A stretch of 64,000 nucleotides of DNA from Cerioporus squamosus. Taxonomy: Eukaryota; Basidiomycota; Agaricomycetes; Polyporales; Polyporaceae. Under the pieces are notes generated by a model. It saw only the letters and a list, made by a program, of their open reading frames with translations, made no database searches and had not been told where the DNA came from. Below are positions 1 to 9,703 of the stretch, piece by piece. The stretch's first letter is position 1; each line of letters opens with the position of its first letter. Made by a program: the position numbers and the translations under genes. The stretch covers positions 186,001 through 250,000 of the forward strand of contig JABYQS010000024.1 of assembly GCA_022592435.1 (NCBI GenBank), in the 5' to 3' direction.

Positions 1-498
1 AGCAGCATCTTCCAGCACCCACGCCAACCCGCTCTCCAGCAGCTTCCTCCCCACGCCCCTCCTCCTATGCTCCGGACGCACCCACATCCCGAACACGAAG
101 TAGTCCCTCTCCCGATCGACTCCCTGCGGTCCCTCCCCCGCCGGAAGAGTACGCGCCGCGAACACTCTCATGGTCCCCACCCCTTCCCCATGGCCAACCG
201 CATCTCTTCCCTCTCCAGCGCTATCGGTGCCGTCCTCCGATGTAGTATCCGGGTATAGTGCGCGCGCGACGAACGTCACCATCCCACTCCCCGCGACTCG
301 GGCTCTCCAAGCCTCCTCGTCAAACGCAGCCTCCCGCTCGTACGTAGACGAGTACGCGGACGGGTCTGTTCGTAGCGCGGCGAGGCGGAGCTCGCGGTAG
401 TCACGGACGTCAGCGGACGAAGGTGGGTCTGGTATCGCGAAAACGTCGTACGTGACGTCCGAGTGCAGGAGGGCGGCACCGTCGGTTCGTTTGTTCAT
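1..498 (-). CDS. GNAT-family N-acetyltransferase, 3' part missing
   Basis: An uninterrupted minus-strand frame begins at an ATG at 498 and is still open at the left edge (166 codons, no intron). Near the edge it carries the acetyl-CoA-binding motif A of the GNAT fold: a beta strand reading YFVFGMWVRPEHRRRGVGRK, with the R/Q-x-x-G-x-G/A pyrophosphate loop as RRGVGR, then a leucine-rich helix. The first 110 residues form a typical variable GNAT N-terminus (a DYRELRLAALRTDPSAYSST stretch, common to fungal GNATs). The family transfers an acetyl group from acetyl-CoA to an amine. The substrate cannot be told. The C-terminal strands lie outside the window. A (CTCGAG)n palindrome lies about 30 bp upstream. 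Confidence 0.85.
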   Translation of the reverse strand, partial: MNKRTDGAALLHSDVTYDVFAIPDPPSSADVRDYRELRLAALRTDPSAYSSTYEREAAFDEEAWRARVAGSGMVTFVARALYPDTTSEDGTDSAGEGRDAVGHGEGVGTMRVFAARTLPAGEGPQGVDRERDYFVFGMWVRPEHRRRGVGRKLLESGLAWVLEDAA

Positions 499-525
499 GA
501 CGGTGTTGCTTGCTCTGGATGGGAA

Positions 526-552
526 AGCTCGAGCTCGAGCTCGAGCTGGGTG
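526..552. repeat. short self-complementary AGCTCG/CTCGAG repeat
   Basis: About four tandem copies of a six-base palindromic unit lie just upstream of the GNAT start codon. The stretch can fold back on itself. It may simply be low-complexity promoter sequence. Confidence 0.7.
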
Positions 553-1674
553 GACAAACATGCGCTCCAGGCTGTGGTTATGTAGGCTCAGGATCATCAC
601 TCGTGACTCAGCGATACTATTGAGTCGGCTGCTACTTGAGTAGAGCGAGGCGGTACTCGCCAGTGCCTGTCCGACGTTGACGTTATTTGATGCACCATCC
701 GAGCTAGTCGGCTTCTTCTGCACCACTGTCACTCGTTCATACCAGGACGCAACGAGACAATCGCAAGCACGGCGACATAGCTTCTGTGATACATGCCAAA
801 CTGACTTTCATTGTACTACGCTGAAGCAATATTACTCTCATCAGCGATCCAAACATATAGTTACTCGTAGCAAGTCCTCGGGCCTGTCTACTTTCCCAAG
901 TCCATCTCCCGCCTGGAGTGCTTGAAGCTCGCCCCACATAAGTAGGCGGAACATAAAGTGAATCGAGGGGTGTTGCACAGCGGTCCCGATGATGCGGATT
1001 TAGAGCGACGAGGACGCACGACTGGGATTTCCCTGACCCACAGTACTGGTCGCATGGTCGATCATTGTTTCCCAGATTCTCGACAGCCTCGAGGCCGATG
1101 TTCCTAGGTCTCTTGTAGACAGCGATCTGCATAGGCCCGGGTGAGCGGACAGAAAACGGCCTGATCCGTCGTCCTTGGTAGCTGTGGAGTGTCGGGTAAG
1201 TGGGAAGCCAACCAGCACGGAAGCGGACCGATGTACTTAGGTGGTAGAGTATGTCGAGCGGAAGGACGAGGGGAGGGAGGAACTGGGACGAGAAGGGCTG
1301 CATCTAGCGGGGAGCAGATGCGCGAACAAATGACGAGTTGGAGGCAGGGGTGCCCCGGTTACGATCGCCGATGTACCAACCTGGTTCTGGGTGAAGAATA
1401 ACGTCCTTCGTTCTGTGCAGCACATGGTCAGCACAAGAACTCAAGACAAGTCGCGAAATGATGATGGGAACCGACCTGCGCAGGAACAGCCCCGGCAGCA
1501 GCTTCTCGGTGAGCACTCTTGCGACCATCTATCTGAAGCGTTAGACGGCGACGGGTTAAATTGAGAGCGGGTACGACAGCTCACCCGCAGCCTTCACATG
1601 CTCCATATGGTTCTCTGTGTTCTCCGTGTTCAGGTGGTCGCCGGTCGTTCGTCGGCCTCGGATATCGACGGTCC
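553..1674. other. gene-poor stretch with possible zinc-finger and exon remnants
   Basis: No convincing complete gene. On the plus strand 764-850 reads like a single C2H2 finger (CDTCQTDF...H-x4-H, spacing two residues long) in a frame open from 677 to 925. On the minus strand, two open segments (about 1575-1670 and 1497-1542) are separated by a good intron: GTGAGC donor, CTAAC branch point, TTCAG acceptor. They lie directly downstream of the decayed paralogue at 1675-2220. Their frame is that gene's ancestral frame, interrupted by a TAG, so they may be its former 3' exons. Confidence 0.35.
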
Positions 1675-2220
1675 CTAGGTCCCGTATCTCTGTGAACAGC
1701 TTCCGCTACACGGCTTCCTCTCCGAGTCGGCAGGGAAGGCAGTCATGACCCCGGCGTAACCACCCGCATTGGACGGCGGCATTACGGGAGGGTACCAGTC
1801 GGATGCCCCCGGAGTGTCCCAGTGAGGACGGCCCTCCAAGCGAGGTGTCGAGCTCTGAATTCGGGGACTCGGTCGTCGGCAGCGAGGGCGAGGCCGTCTG
1901 GGGCGGGGCCAGTGATCGAGCAGGCGCAGGAGCATACCAGTTGACCTAATGCGCACTTTGTCGCGAGTTAGCCTCGAAGGTATACAATCGGAGAACAAAA
2001 CTGAGTACGCACTTCTCGCGCTCGCCTTCGGGAAGATACTCCCCTGCCGTTCCGCCAAAGGATATGCTTGTCTGTTCGGCGTCGAGCCAGACTTGGAGCT
2101 GATGGGGGAGACCACTGACCTCGCCGTAGAAGCTGCTGCGTGAGCATGTTAGACGGTGCGTGCAAGCAGAGGCGGTTGCACGTACGAAAACTCGGGGGCA
2201 TATGAATTGTAAGCGGCCAT
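1675..2220 (-). pseudogene. truncated paralogue of the zinc-finger gene at 12784-13821
   Basis: Exons 2186-2220, 1986-2135 and 1675-1945. The first two exons have exactly the same lengths (35 and 150 nt) and intron positions as the gene at 12.8-13.8 kb, and encode nearly the same residues (MAAY...EF, then ...GLPHQLQVWLDAEQTSISF). Homology also covers about 70 bp of 5' flank. The third exon has lost its ancestral acceptor (GTCAG became GTCAA). Using the nearby TTAG puts the reading into another frame, ending after 151 residues with no zinc fingers. In the ancestral frame the Ser/Pro-rich part is recognisable (WYAPAPARS, SELDTS) before a stop. I read this as a duplicated copy now decaying. A short new protein remains possible. 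Confidence 0.65.
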
Positions 2221-2925
2221 GATTCAGAAAGACTCCGCAAGGACAGAGGGTTGAGAGGAATTGAATCGGAAAGGGCCGGACGGAGGCGGTGTCGCAGTGC
2301 GGGGGTAGTCCAATGGTCGATATATTCGCATGTATAATTGACCAAGGGGTCGTCGTGACAGCAGCGCAAGACGACCATGACCATCTCGGCGTTCCGCAGT
2401 GATAGGGACAATGGTGAGAAACGTCTCTCCATCGCTCGACGCGTCCTAGTCGTTTACCCCCACTGTGGTCGGGCACCCCCGGCGGGCTCAGGCTCGGATG
2501 TTCATGAATCGGCTCCTACGTCCCCTATATCCTTGAAGAGTCTTCAGCTCGAATGCAGCCCTGATTGACCCTGCCCGCAGCTCCGAGCAGCCCAGCGAGC
2601 CGATGGTTTACGGACTTCTCCAGAATAACCAATAACCTGTCATCGCAAGTCAACCGTGACGTTTAGCATCCGCACCCACTCGAAGAATGCAGGAGCATAC
2701 GTACAGACGGCCCACCGCACCTCCGAGTCGCATGCGAGGCGCGGGACACTGAGCGGTGTGTCCATCCTCCGAGTTGGATAGGTGGAACTCTTGCGCTTCT
2801 TCGGACTCGGGAGGTAGATGGGAAAAGAGCGTGCCGACTAACCACCGCCGCGGCTGACTTCGGAACCGCCCATGTTGAGGACGACCAGGTGAAATTGCGT
2901 AGTGGAGGGATAATATGTAACTGGA
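2221..2925. other. intergenic, nothing recognised
   Basis: The first 70 bp (to about 2290) match the 5' flank of the gene at 12.8-13.8 kb. The rest holds only short, compositionally random open frames on both strands. No repeat, RNA gene or domain is visible. Confidence 0.6.
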
Positions 2926-3135
2926 AACCGCAGGAACCACCTACTGCAAGCCATGCGCACATGTCGCGCATTCTACGAGCTTGGGTTGAAGGCGTTGCTG
3001 GATCGGGGTGTCGTACTCGACAGTGAAGACACGGTGGAGTCTTTCTGCCAATTCATCACCGCACGCAACAACGTGGGCCGTGGTGCGTTCTCATCATTTT
3101 CGTCAAAGATCGCGACGCCGATGCCTGGGTCCTGA
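2926..3135 (+). pseudogene. F-box protein remnant
   Basis: After a possible acceptor (CGCAG at 2926-2930), a plus-strand frame reads NHLLQAMRTCRAFYELGLKA, then LLDRGVVLDSEDTVESFCQF. This is the arrangement seen just after the F-box in many Agaricomycete F-box/LRR proteins (MRTCR-x-LY-x-x-G, then a short helix-rich stretch naming the first target layer). The frame ends at 3135 and no leucine-rich repeats follow. No F-box proper can be found upstream. I infer an isolated fragment of a once longer gene. It could also be chance similarity, as only about 45 residues are informative. Confidence 0.4.
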
Positions 3136-4122
3136 GCCGGCGCGGAAATGAGATGGTAGGCTCACCGGACTGAGTAGGGGACTCCAGTCGTGCATTGGCT
3201 GGGCGTGAGGATAATGGCCTCGGAGTCGGGGACTGACAGAATAGCGGCCTCGGAGTCGACTGCGTCCTACCGGCCTGCCAGCACGCTCGTGGCGACGTCA
3301 TACCGACCAGCAAACCTTCATGATTAGTCTGGAGGCTTGGTGTTGCGATGCTCCGCGTCCAAAGCATCCAAACCGTGGTGGTGCTGGTTGCAACCACACG
3401 TTTTAAAATCGGCTGTAGTTCATGTGAGGCCAAGTTCATCACCGCAATGTCGTCCTCCGACTCACTTGAATGGCGCAGCTCATGCGGGATAGCCATGGTG
3501 CACCTGCGCGACGCCTGCCGGCTAGAAGGCGTTGTGCATGTTGGGCGGCGGCACTGTCAGGGACCCGGGGTTCCCCATTATATCATCGCAGGCCCGGAGC
3601 AGCTGATCCTGTGGAGCTCGCAGAAGGGGGGTTCTGCGTACTCGCTGTCGTCGAACTGGATGAGGCCGTTCGCAGACAAGAACTGGTTAAGGACGGCGTA
3701 GACGTCGTCCGTCGTCTGCGCGGAGGAAACGCCGTAGGTGTGCGATGATGGAGGGAAGAGGAGACCAAAGTCGAACTCCTCGGACTTGACGTTGTTCCGG
3801 GTAGAGTGCTCAGCGACGGGCGCGAGCTCAAGGTAGTCAGCCCGGTCGTCGAATGCCTTCTCCACGGGACGCCTATGTATGTAGAGTGTGGTCCGTATGC
3901 TTGCCACATTGTGACGTCCGCGATGTGGTCTGCTGTGCAGGGAGTAGGCACGGCGACCTTGGCGAGCGAGTCTCCGGCCTTGTAGTCATGGAAGTTCTTC
4001 CGATGCCTGATGAGGACGGACGCGTCCCGGGTCCGACAGCAAGCTTCCGCATTCGGTGATGACGCCACGGATGAGAAGCGCGTCGGTCCAGGGAGGCTGC
4101 CACGCTTGAGCACAGCGCAATA
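3136..4122 (-). other. unassigned stretch with a possible minus-strand exon
   Basis: Minus strand 3578-3800 encodes a protein-like segment (EEFDFGLLFPPSSHTYGVSS and a following helix-like stretch) ending at 3578. Minus strand 3950-4070 in another frame has a C2H2-like RHRKNFHDY. These could be 3' exons of the decayed gene at 4123-4971, but the frames do not connect through clear splice sites. The plus strand and 3136-3577 show nothing recognisable. Confidence 0.25.
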
Positions 4123-4971
4123 TCATCTCCTGGGACCGTTCAGTTCACGGCCCGGGCTTGTTGCCTTTCCATTGACGCGTGAGAGGGTTGCGCGACTGGG
4201 TGCGAGAGCTCCTCGTGCGGCTTCATTACACCGGCAGAGTGCAATCCGACTTTGTGTGAGCCCGTAGGAAGTCGACTCGGAGTCTGTGGACTCGTCGCTG
4301 GTGCCTGAGCCGGAACCGTCAAAGCCTGAGTATCCGCTGTCCGAGCCTGAGCCAAGACTGTCGGAGCCTGACGGATCAACTTGAAGCTCCCTTGGTCGGC
4401 CGCACCCCTCGTCGGTCGAGGCAGTCGCAGTCGTCCCAGACCCGGATCCTTCGTCCTTTGAGGCAGTACCCGGGGCCCTCACTGCTGGAGCCGGAGGTTG
4501 AGGTAAGGGTGGTGGAGGGAAGCACAAGACTGCTTCCGAGGAAGGGTGTTTGACAGTAGTACTGTCTCGCCATGCCGCAATCACGGAGCCCGATTCATTG
4601 CTGGCGGGGCCAGTGAGCGTCATCGCAGAGTTCGAGTTCCCCGGTTCCGCGCTGGTCTCGGCGGTGGTGCAGGAATCATCTCGGGCGGTGAGGGAGGAGT
4701 CAGGGCTGTACAGGCAAAGAGTCGTGCATGAAGTGGGGAGTGTCCTGGTCGGTACTCTCCCCTTCGATGAGTTGTGTTTCCACGTCTATCAGGGCGTCGG
4801 AAAGGGTCTGGTACGGCTCCTCGATCACGCTGCAGGTCACGTTAGCCCGCGTCAACCCCCCGCATCGAACAAAGAGACTCACATTTGAGCGCGGTGCATC
4901 CAGGCTTCGTGATCGGGCGCGGGCATATCCGACTGGGTATCCACGAAGCTCTGCGAGTCGGTCCCTGGCAT
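4123..4971 (-). pseudogene. frameshifted paralogue of the zinc-finger gene at 22761-23667
   Basis: Exon 4883-4971 encodes the same N-terminus as the gene at 22.8-23.7 kb (pattern SDMPAxDxxAWMHRA). It is followed by a phase-2 intron with CTAAC and CTGCAG, and an exon from 4829 reading VIEEPYQTLSDALIDVE. In the 23-kb gene the text continues through LPLYSPPPPP. Here two bases are missing at that point (GCCTCTGTAC to GCCTGTAC), so the natural frame stops at 4700 (73 codons). The shifted frame continues with the homologous Gly/Ser/Asp-rich region (TGPASNESGS, EGSGSGTTATASTDEG) to about 4123. A stretch coding AADEGSF in the other copy is present but read in a different frame. No zinc-finger module is left. 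Clearly a degenerate copy. Confidence 0.7.
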
Positions 4972-5026
4972 CTGCAAGCCAAGTCAGCCCTTCTCGGAAA
5001 TTTCGCGCACATGAGAAGAGACTCAC

Positions 5027-5430
5027 ATGCAGGCAGGGAATATGCGTAATGTGGTGTCGGACTCGAGGATTCCGAAAGCGCTGCGACTGCGACTCGGACG
5101 CCAAGATGCGTGGATGGCTCCTTGTCTCTCCGAGCTAGGGAGACTCCGTAGTCCCACAGTTCGTCAGCGATCGGCGTCCCCTGCGACCAAACAAAGGAGC
5201 GAAGCGGCGATAGAGAGATAAGTCAAGAGAGGTGCCGGAACATAAAGGACGTGATGGCATACCGTTCCATTGGACTCGGACGCGCTGCTGGGGCTCCTTA
5301 CCCACGCACTAGCATTGTCTTCTCGCAGATTACGCTGAGCTACTGCCAGTACCCCTGGCACTGCCCACACGTTGTGGTTGAGACGGCCCTCATCGTCGTA
5401 GTACTGCGGGACGGCGCGGCTGTATGCCAT
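5027..5430 (-). other. two candidate exons of an unrecognised protein
   Basis: Minus strand exon 5263-5430 starts at an ATG (MAYSRAVPQYYDDEGRLNHN) and joins in phase, across an intron with GTATGC and GGTCGCAG, to exon 5027-5180 (GTPIADELWDYGVSLARRDK). That exon ends at a GTGAGT donor 56 bp before the decayed paralogue at 4971. The next exon would read into that paralogue in a different frame. Upstream, two further introns (GTAAGT...GTCAG and GTAAGC...TGTAG, 5440-5640) would add a Ser/Pro-rich leader. I do not recognise the protein. It may be the real 5' part of the locus, now fused to decayed sequence. Confidence 0.35.
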
Positions 5431-7259
5431 CTTGCTCCGCTCGCTGTTCTTCGCAGTCTACAGAACCAGTCGAATTAAGTAGGTGTCGAAAGCTCCATGC
5501 AGGACTCCGAGTCCGCTTACCTGCTCAATGGTACCGGACGGCGCTGCTGCACTGACGCGAGAGCGAGTTAGCATCGGGTCGATGAGACAGACAGTAAGAC
5601 TTACGGGACGAAAGCGGAGGCTGGAGACGAAGGAGACGAAGATGAAGTACTACGTACGCGCGCGCCTTGGCTATACAAACCACCCCTCCCTCAGGCACAT
5701 TCGGCCCACTGCAAGCCTCGAGGACGTCACCAATCTCAATGGATGTAACAAGAAACCGCTGTCCCTCTGGACCATCAGACGGAGCGTCGTCCCCCTTGAT
5801 GCGAGCCATGGCGACACCGCATCCGGGATTGGAGATTCTTCCGACCTTGAACGGCGACGGCAGCTGCCAACATAGCAGTCTCCGAATGCCGACGGCGCAT
5901 AGCGCGTCACGAAGTGACTCAGGCGATGATCGTGCGACACTGCCTCCCATGGGAGGAAGAGGACGGGTGCCTCCGCTCGTACTGGGAAGGGGCACTTTGA
6001 AGTGGCTTGAAGACGTGGTAGATCCACTACACCAGACTGTGAGCCTCAGCGGACATTGAGACGGAATTTGACCGACTTACTCTTACACGGATGTGTGCGT
6101 TGACCGATAGGTTTAGTGGGGCGCGTGCGGCAAGTGGCAGTATACGTGCCCGTCTTATAGTCATAGTAGACGGTCTCGAGGGTAGTCGCAAGCGGCGCTG
6201 CGTTGATTTATCAGAGGGAGAAGCGAGGATGGAGGAGGGACGAACCTCGCGCAGGGCTTAAATATTGCTCGCCGAGCTTCATAGAGCCACTGGACGAAGA
6301 CGTCCTGCGAAGTTGAAGCAGAGAAAGACGAGCGGAAAGACTGGTAAGGCTTCTTGGTGAGTGCCAGCCGCCATCAGTGGCCACTGGCACCGTGCACAAT
6401 GACGGAGTGTCAGTGGCGAAAAATTGACAAAGAATGTTTGTCCAGCTGGAAAAGGTCTCGCCAGACTCTTCACATCAGTCGACACAAAGCTGCGGGCAGA
6501 TGTGTTTCCCGCAACCGCGGAGCGCCAGTGGCGAAAACCCGACAAACAATGCTTGCCTATCTGTGAATGCTCGCCAGACCCTTCACATCAGTCGACACAG
6601 TCGATACAAAGATGCGAGCAGATTTTCAAAGGCGCAACTGAAGAAAGCCTCAGATGTGCTTCCCGCAACCGCACATTACCCGATTGTCATGTTCGGTAAG
6701 ACATACCTCGATTCTGGCGCCGGCCAAGTCGAGGACCGTAAGAGCTCCGCTCAACCAGAGGACTCCTTGGTTGGATGCCTGACCACCGGAGAAGTTGTAC
6801 TTGTTGTGCGAAACCATTCAGGACCGTGCGCATACGAGTAATTCACGGTTACTGTCTTCCTGAGTCGAACTGGGAGTGCATGACAGTATGTCTCGTTTCG
6901 ACGATTCTACACTGTGTCATAAAGAGCCTCAAAGACCTATGCCCTAGAAAACCAAATCCAATGTTGTGAATATTGCGGCAAGGAAGAGAAGAGACGAGAT
7001 GACTTGAAGCTTACCCATATCCCAGAAAACGCTGAGGGGCTGTTTGTTCTCTTTCGCATCCGAATGCTACCCGCGAGCCCCGTGGTCATACTGACCGGTC
7101 CGTATCCTTCCATGCCCCAACCTACACGCACGGAGAGCTGAGCGTAGAGCCATGTTTTCCATGAACACACGCATGCTCTATGGTGAGAGCACTGGCATGG
7201 CGTGCGGACGCGCTCGGTTTTCGCAAGCCTATGGCACGAGCGGCCTTGCTAGTATGACG
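5431..7259. other. gene-poor stretch with minus-strand open segments and a direct repeat
   Basis: Minus strand 5671-6040 is open in two frames. One contains a plausible protein stretch (GQRFLVTSIEIGDVLEACSG) but no family can be named, and the exon borders are unclear. 6411-6640 holds an imperfect direct repeat listed separately. The rest shows no gene, RNA or element that I can support. Confidence 0.4.
6411..6640. repeat. imperfect direct repeat, period about 115 bp
   Basis: CAGTGGCGAAAA begins at 6411 and again at 6526. CTTCACATCAGTCGACACA occurs near 6468 and 6581, so the period is 113-115 bp. Within each unit ACAAA-AATG and CTCGCCAGAC are also shared. A third partial copy (AGATGCGAGCAGAT, then TTCCCGCAACCGC) follows. 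The 12-bp palindrome CAGTGGCCACTG lies just before the array. No protein or known element is associated. Confidence 0.75.
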
Positions 7260-7650
7260 TCAAGCTATAAGAGCGTCGCTGTTTCCTTGCAGGTTTCCTC
7301 CCGTAGGATAAGTGTAGTGATTCAATTCTGGAGCAAAAGACAAGGACATATAGACGCCAAAAGAGTCGCGTTACTTGCCAGGATACAACGCGCCACAGAA
7401 AGACGCCTTGGGCACGCTACAAGACAGCAAGTATCCTGGGACATACACCATATGTCAGTGTTGTAAACGCGAATGGGATAACGTACATTTGCGCTCAGCA
7501 GCTGCTTGCCGTACGGCGCACGCGCGTCACTTGATATCGATGCGAGGGTTCCCGTGCGTTGTGCTAGGAACCCTCCCACCAACACGTACTTGAGTTGCAA
7601 GGTTTCCTTTGGCGGATTGCTTGCAGGCCCGTTCATAGTCCGGACGACAA
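7260..7650 (-). other. possible small multi-exon gene, not recognised
   Basis: Minus strand: an ATG at about 7642 opens a frame (MNGPASNPPKETLQLKYVLV) reaching a GTACGT donor near 7492. A TTGTAG acceptor at 7417 leads to RAQGVFLWRVVSWQ, followed by a GTAACG donor and a CTCCAG acceptor at 7328. The last junction does not keep phase, so the model is weak. No domain is visible. It could be noise. Confidence 0.2.
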
Positions 7651-8424
7651 TGCATAGTCTACGAACGGAGGACTCGCCGCGCGACTCGGCAGAAGACTCA
7701 AGCCCCAGGCAAGGCCACATCCTCGCAGAGAATCGAGAGACCAGAAGCTAGAGGAGTGCATCAAGCCTCGGTACCCACAAAGCGAGCGAATCGCTCGGTT
7801 GGCAGATTGCGGAGGACAAGCGAGATGGACGAACAAGCTCAAGGACCGATCCAGCACAACGACGCCCCAAATGCGGAAGCGCCGGGCGTGAGAACCGTGC
7901 TCGTTGTTGCCCGAAACGGCGGTTCCTTTCATAACCCTATCTTCCTCTCGTCCTCCCGAAAACAAAGCAGCATGAGAGCACTCGCAGCGTGTGCAGATGC
8001 TCGCATTCATTACCCCAATGTCCAGATGCTGAGCGGCCTTCCCGATATAGGATAGTCTTAGTACTCCTGCCGCACAGCGCTCCCAGTTCCGCCGGTATCT
8101 TTGCCAGCACTACAAGGTTTCTGCCTTTCCCGGCCGCCATGACGCTGCACGCAAACTTGGCTATAAGGATGTGGATGTGAGCACACTCGTTGCTAACTGC
8201 AACCAATGACCAGTACTGTCTAGTGGTCTCCCCGGCACGCCCGCACCACCTGCACAGGAGTTCGAGTCGCTCATCCTCCGCTCCACTGAACTTTCTTTGC
8301 GCAGCCTACTTAGGCTCGCGACCGTTCGTTGCACATCTTCCCTAAGCTATTCGTATCTATTCCTCTCTCTCGCATATTACGCTCTTTCAACCTTCCTGTC
8401 CTCAATCCCACTGTCCATCCCGCC
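7651..8424. other. intergenic, upstream region of the GPI-protein gene
   Basis: No coding segment that I can support. The last 60 bp before the start codon at 8425 are pyrimidine-rich (TCTTTC, CTCTCTCTCGC), as is usual just upstream of highly expressed basidiomycete genes. Confidence 0.5.
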
Positions 8425-8946
8425 ATGTTTTTCTCCCGCACCCTCTTCCTCGTCGCTCTCTTCTCGGTCGTCTTCGTGACACAGGGTGAGTTCATACCAT
8501 TCGGTGACAGCGAAGATCATGCCTGACGAAGCCTCGTACAGTCAGCGCTATCATCTGGCCGCTCAGCCGATACATGCTCGACGTCATCCCCGACGGCGAG
8601 AGCGACGTGACAGTTAACCCCGCCAGCGCCGCAGCCCAGGGTGCTCCTGGATCCCTTGTTGGACACACAGATGTGCCGGAAGCAGCAGAGACGTCTGCTG
8701 CTGCTGAGGGCCAGTCTGACGCAGCGGATTCCTCTGCTGCACCATCCTCATCTTCCGTCGGCCCTTCCTCTCCTGCTTCAGTGAGTCATCCTCCTTACCT
8801 TGCACAGCTCCGACTGACCATTGCCCTTGCAGTCCTCCGCGGCCCAGTCTCATGTTGCCAGTGCCAACGGCGCAAGCCACATCGCTCTGGGCAGCACCGG
8901 TGTCTTCATAGGCTCCATCGTCGCGGGAATCGTCCTCGCTGCCTAA
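8425..8946 (+). CDS. small Ser/Ala-rich GPI-anchored secretory protein
   Basis: Exons 8425-8485, 8542-8780 and 8833-8946 give 137 residues. The N-terminus is a classic signal peptide (MFFSRTLFLVALFSVVFVTQ). The middle is rich in Ser, Ala, Pro and acidic residues with no domain. The C-terminus is a small-residue region (SANGAS) followed by a hydrophobic tail (GVFIGSIVAGIVLAA) ending at the stop, the layout of a GPI-attachment signal. The product should sit on the plasma membrane or cell wall. Both introns have GTGAGT donors. Reading through the second intron would give a longer frame to 9098, but that loses the GPI tail and ignores good splice sites. Such proteins are common and poorly characterised in Agaricomycetes. 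Confidence 0.8.
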
Positions 8947-9703
8947 TGGCGCTCCTCCACCCCCATCTCACCCTTCCGATCTCGTTCGTGCTTCCCGACC
9001 CGCATACGCTAGGCGTGCTTTTCCGTTTCTTCCCTGGACCTGGCTTGTTTACTCGCTCTCCTAATAGTCAATCTGGCACCAGTCATGGAGCCCGATAGAT
9101 TGGCGGCCTCGGATGTGCGCCTCGTCTCTGACATTATTACCATACTTACTTTGTCCCGGCCCGTTTCCGGGGCTTCGTCCATATCGCTCTGTACCCACTC
9201 CCACACACTAGCTCCCGTATTCCCCCGTGTAGCATAGAACTCTTTCCCCGCGGTAGATTGTAGCTCTTGAGCATGCTATGCATTTACACATGTCTGTATC
9301 GTCGCTATCCCGTTGCTATCGAATATGCTTTGTGCTTGCTTTCGCTATCTTTGGCTCGCTGGACGGATGGATGATTGGTTAGAGCGGCTCGCTCACCGCT
9401 CGGTGCTCTTCCAGCCCGACTACATAACGACCGTAGGGCCACGGGGAGTCGAGTCCTGACTCCTCGAGGACGTGGTGTATGGGCAGCAGCCCACGTGACC
9501 GTGGCGCCGGGGGCACGGCGGACCGGCGAGGGACCTCATCACAGCGTACCGCCTTTAGGCGAAGTTGCACAGTGCAGCCACGGCGACGAACACTCACTCC
9601 CATCTACCAGCCACGTCGCATACCACACCAACAAGTTCTGGGCAGCAACGACTCGACATAAGCAGTAACAAAGCCGGGGTACCGGGACAGAGACTCGTGG
9701 CAA
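8947..9703. other. intergenic
   Basis: 3' flank of the GPI-protein gene and 5' flank of the transporter. Only short unrelated open frames, no repeat or RNA gene seen. Confidence 0.6.

Noticed and set aside
677..925. C2H2 zinc finger on the plus strand (CDTCQTDF…H-x4-H)
   Set aside because: Only one finger, spacing of 14 rather than 12 residues between Cys and His pairs, and no flanking gene. Kept only as a possible remnant in the intergenic note.
8574..9098. Longer reading of the GPI-protein gene through its second intron
   Set aside because: The intron has a GTGAGT donor and a TTGCAG acceptor, and splicing yields a proper GPI tail. The read-through gives random sequence.
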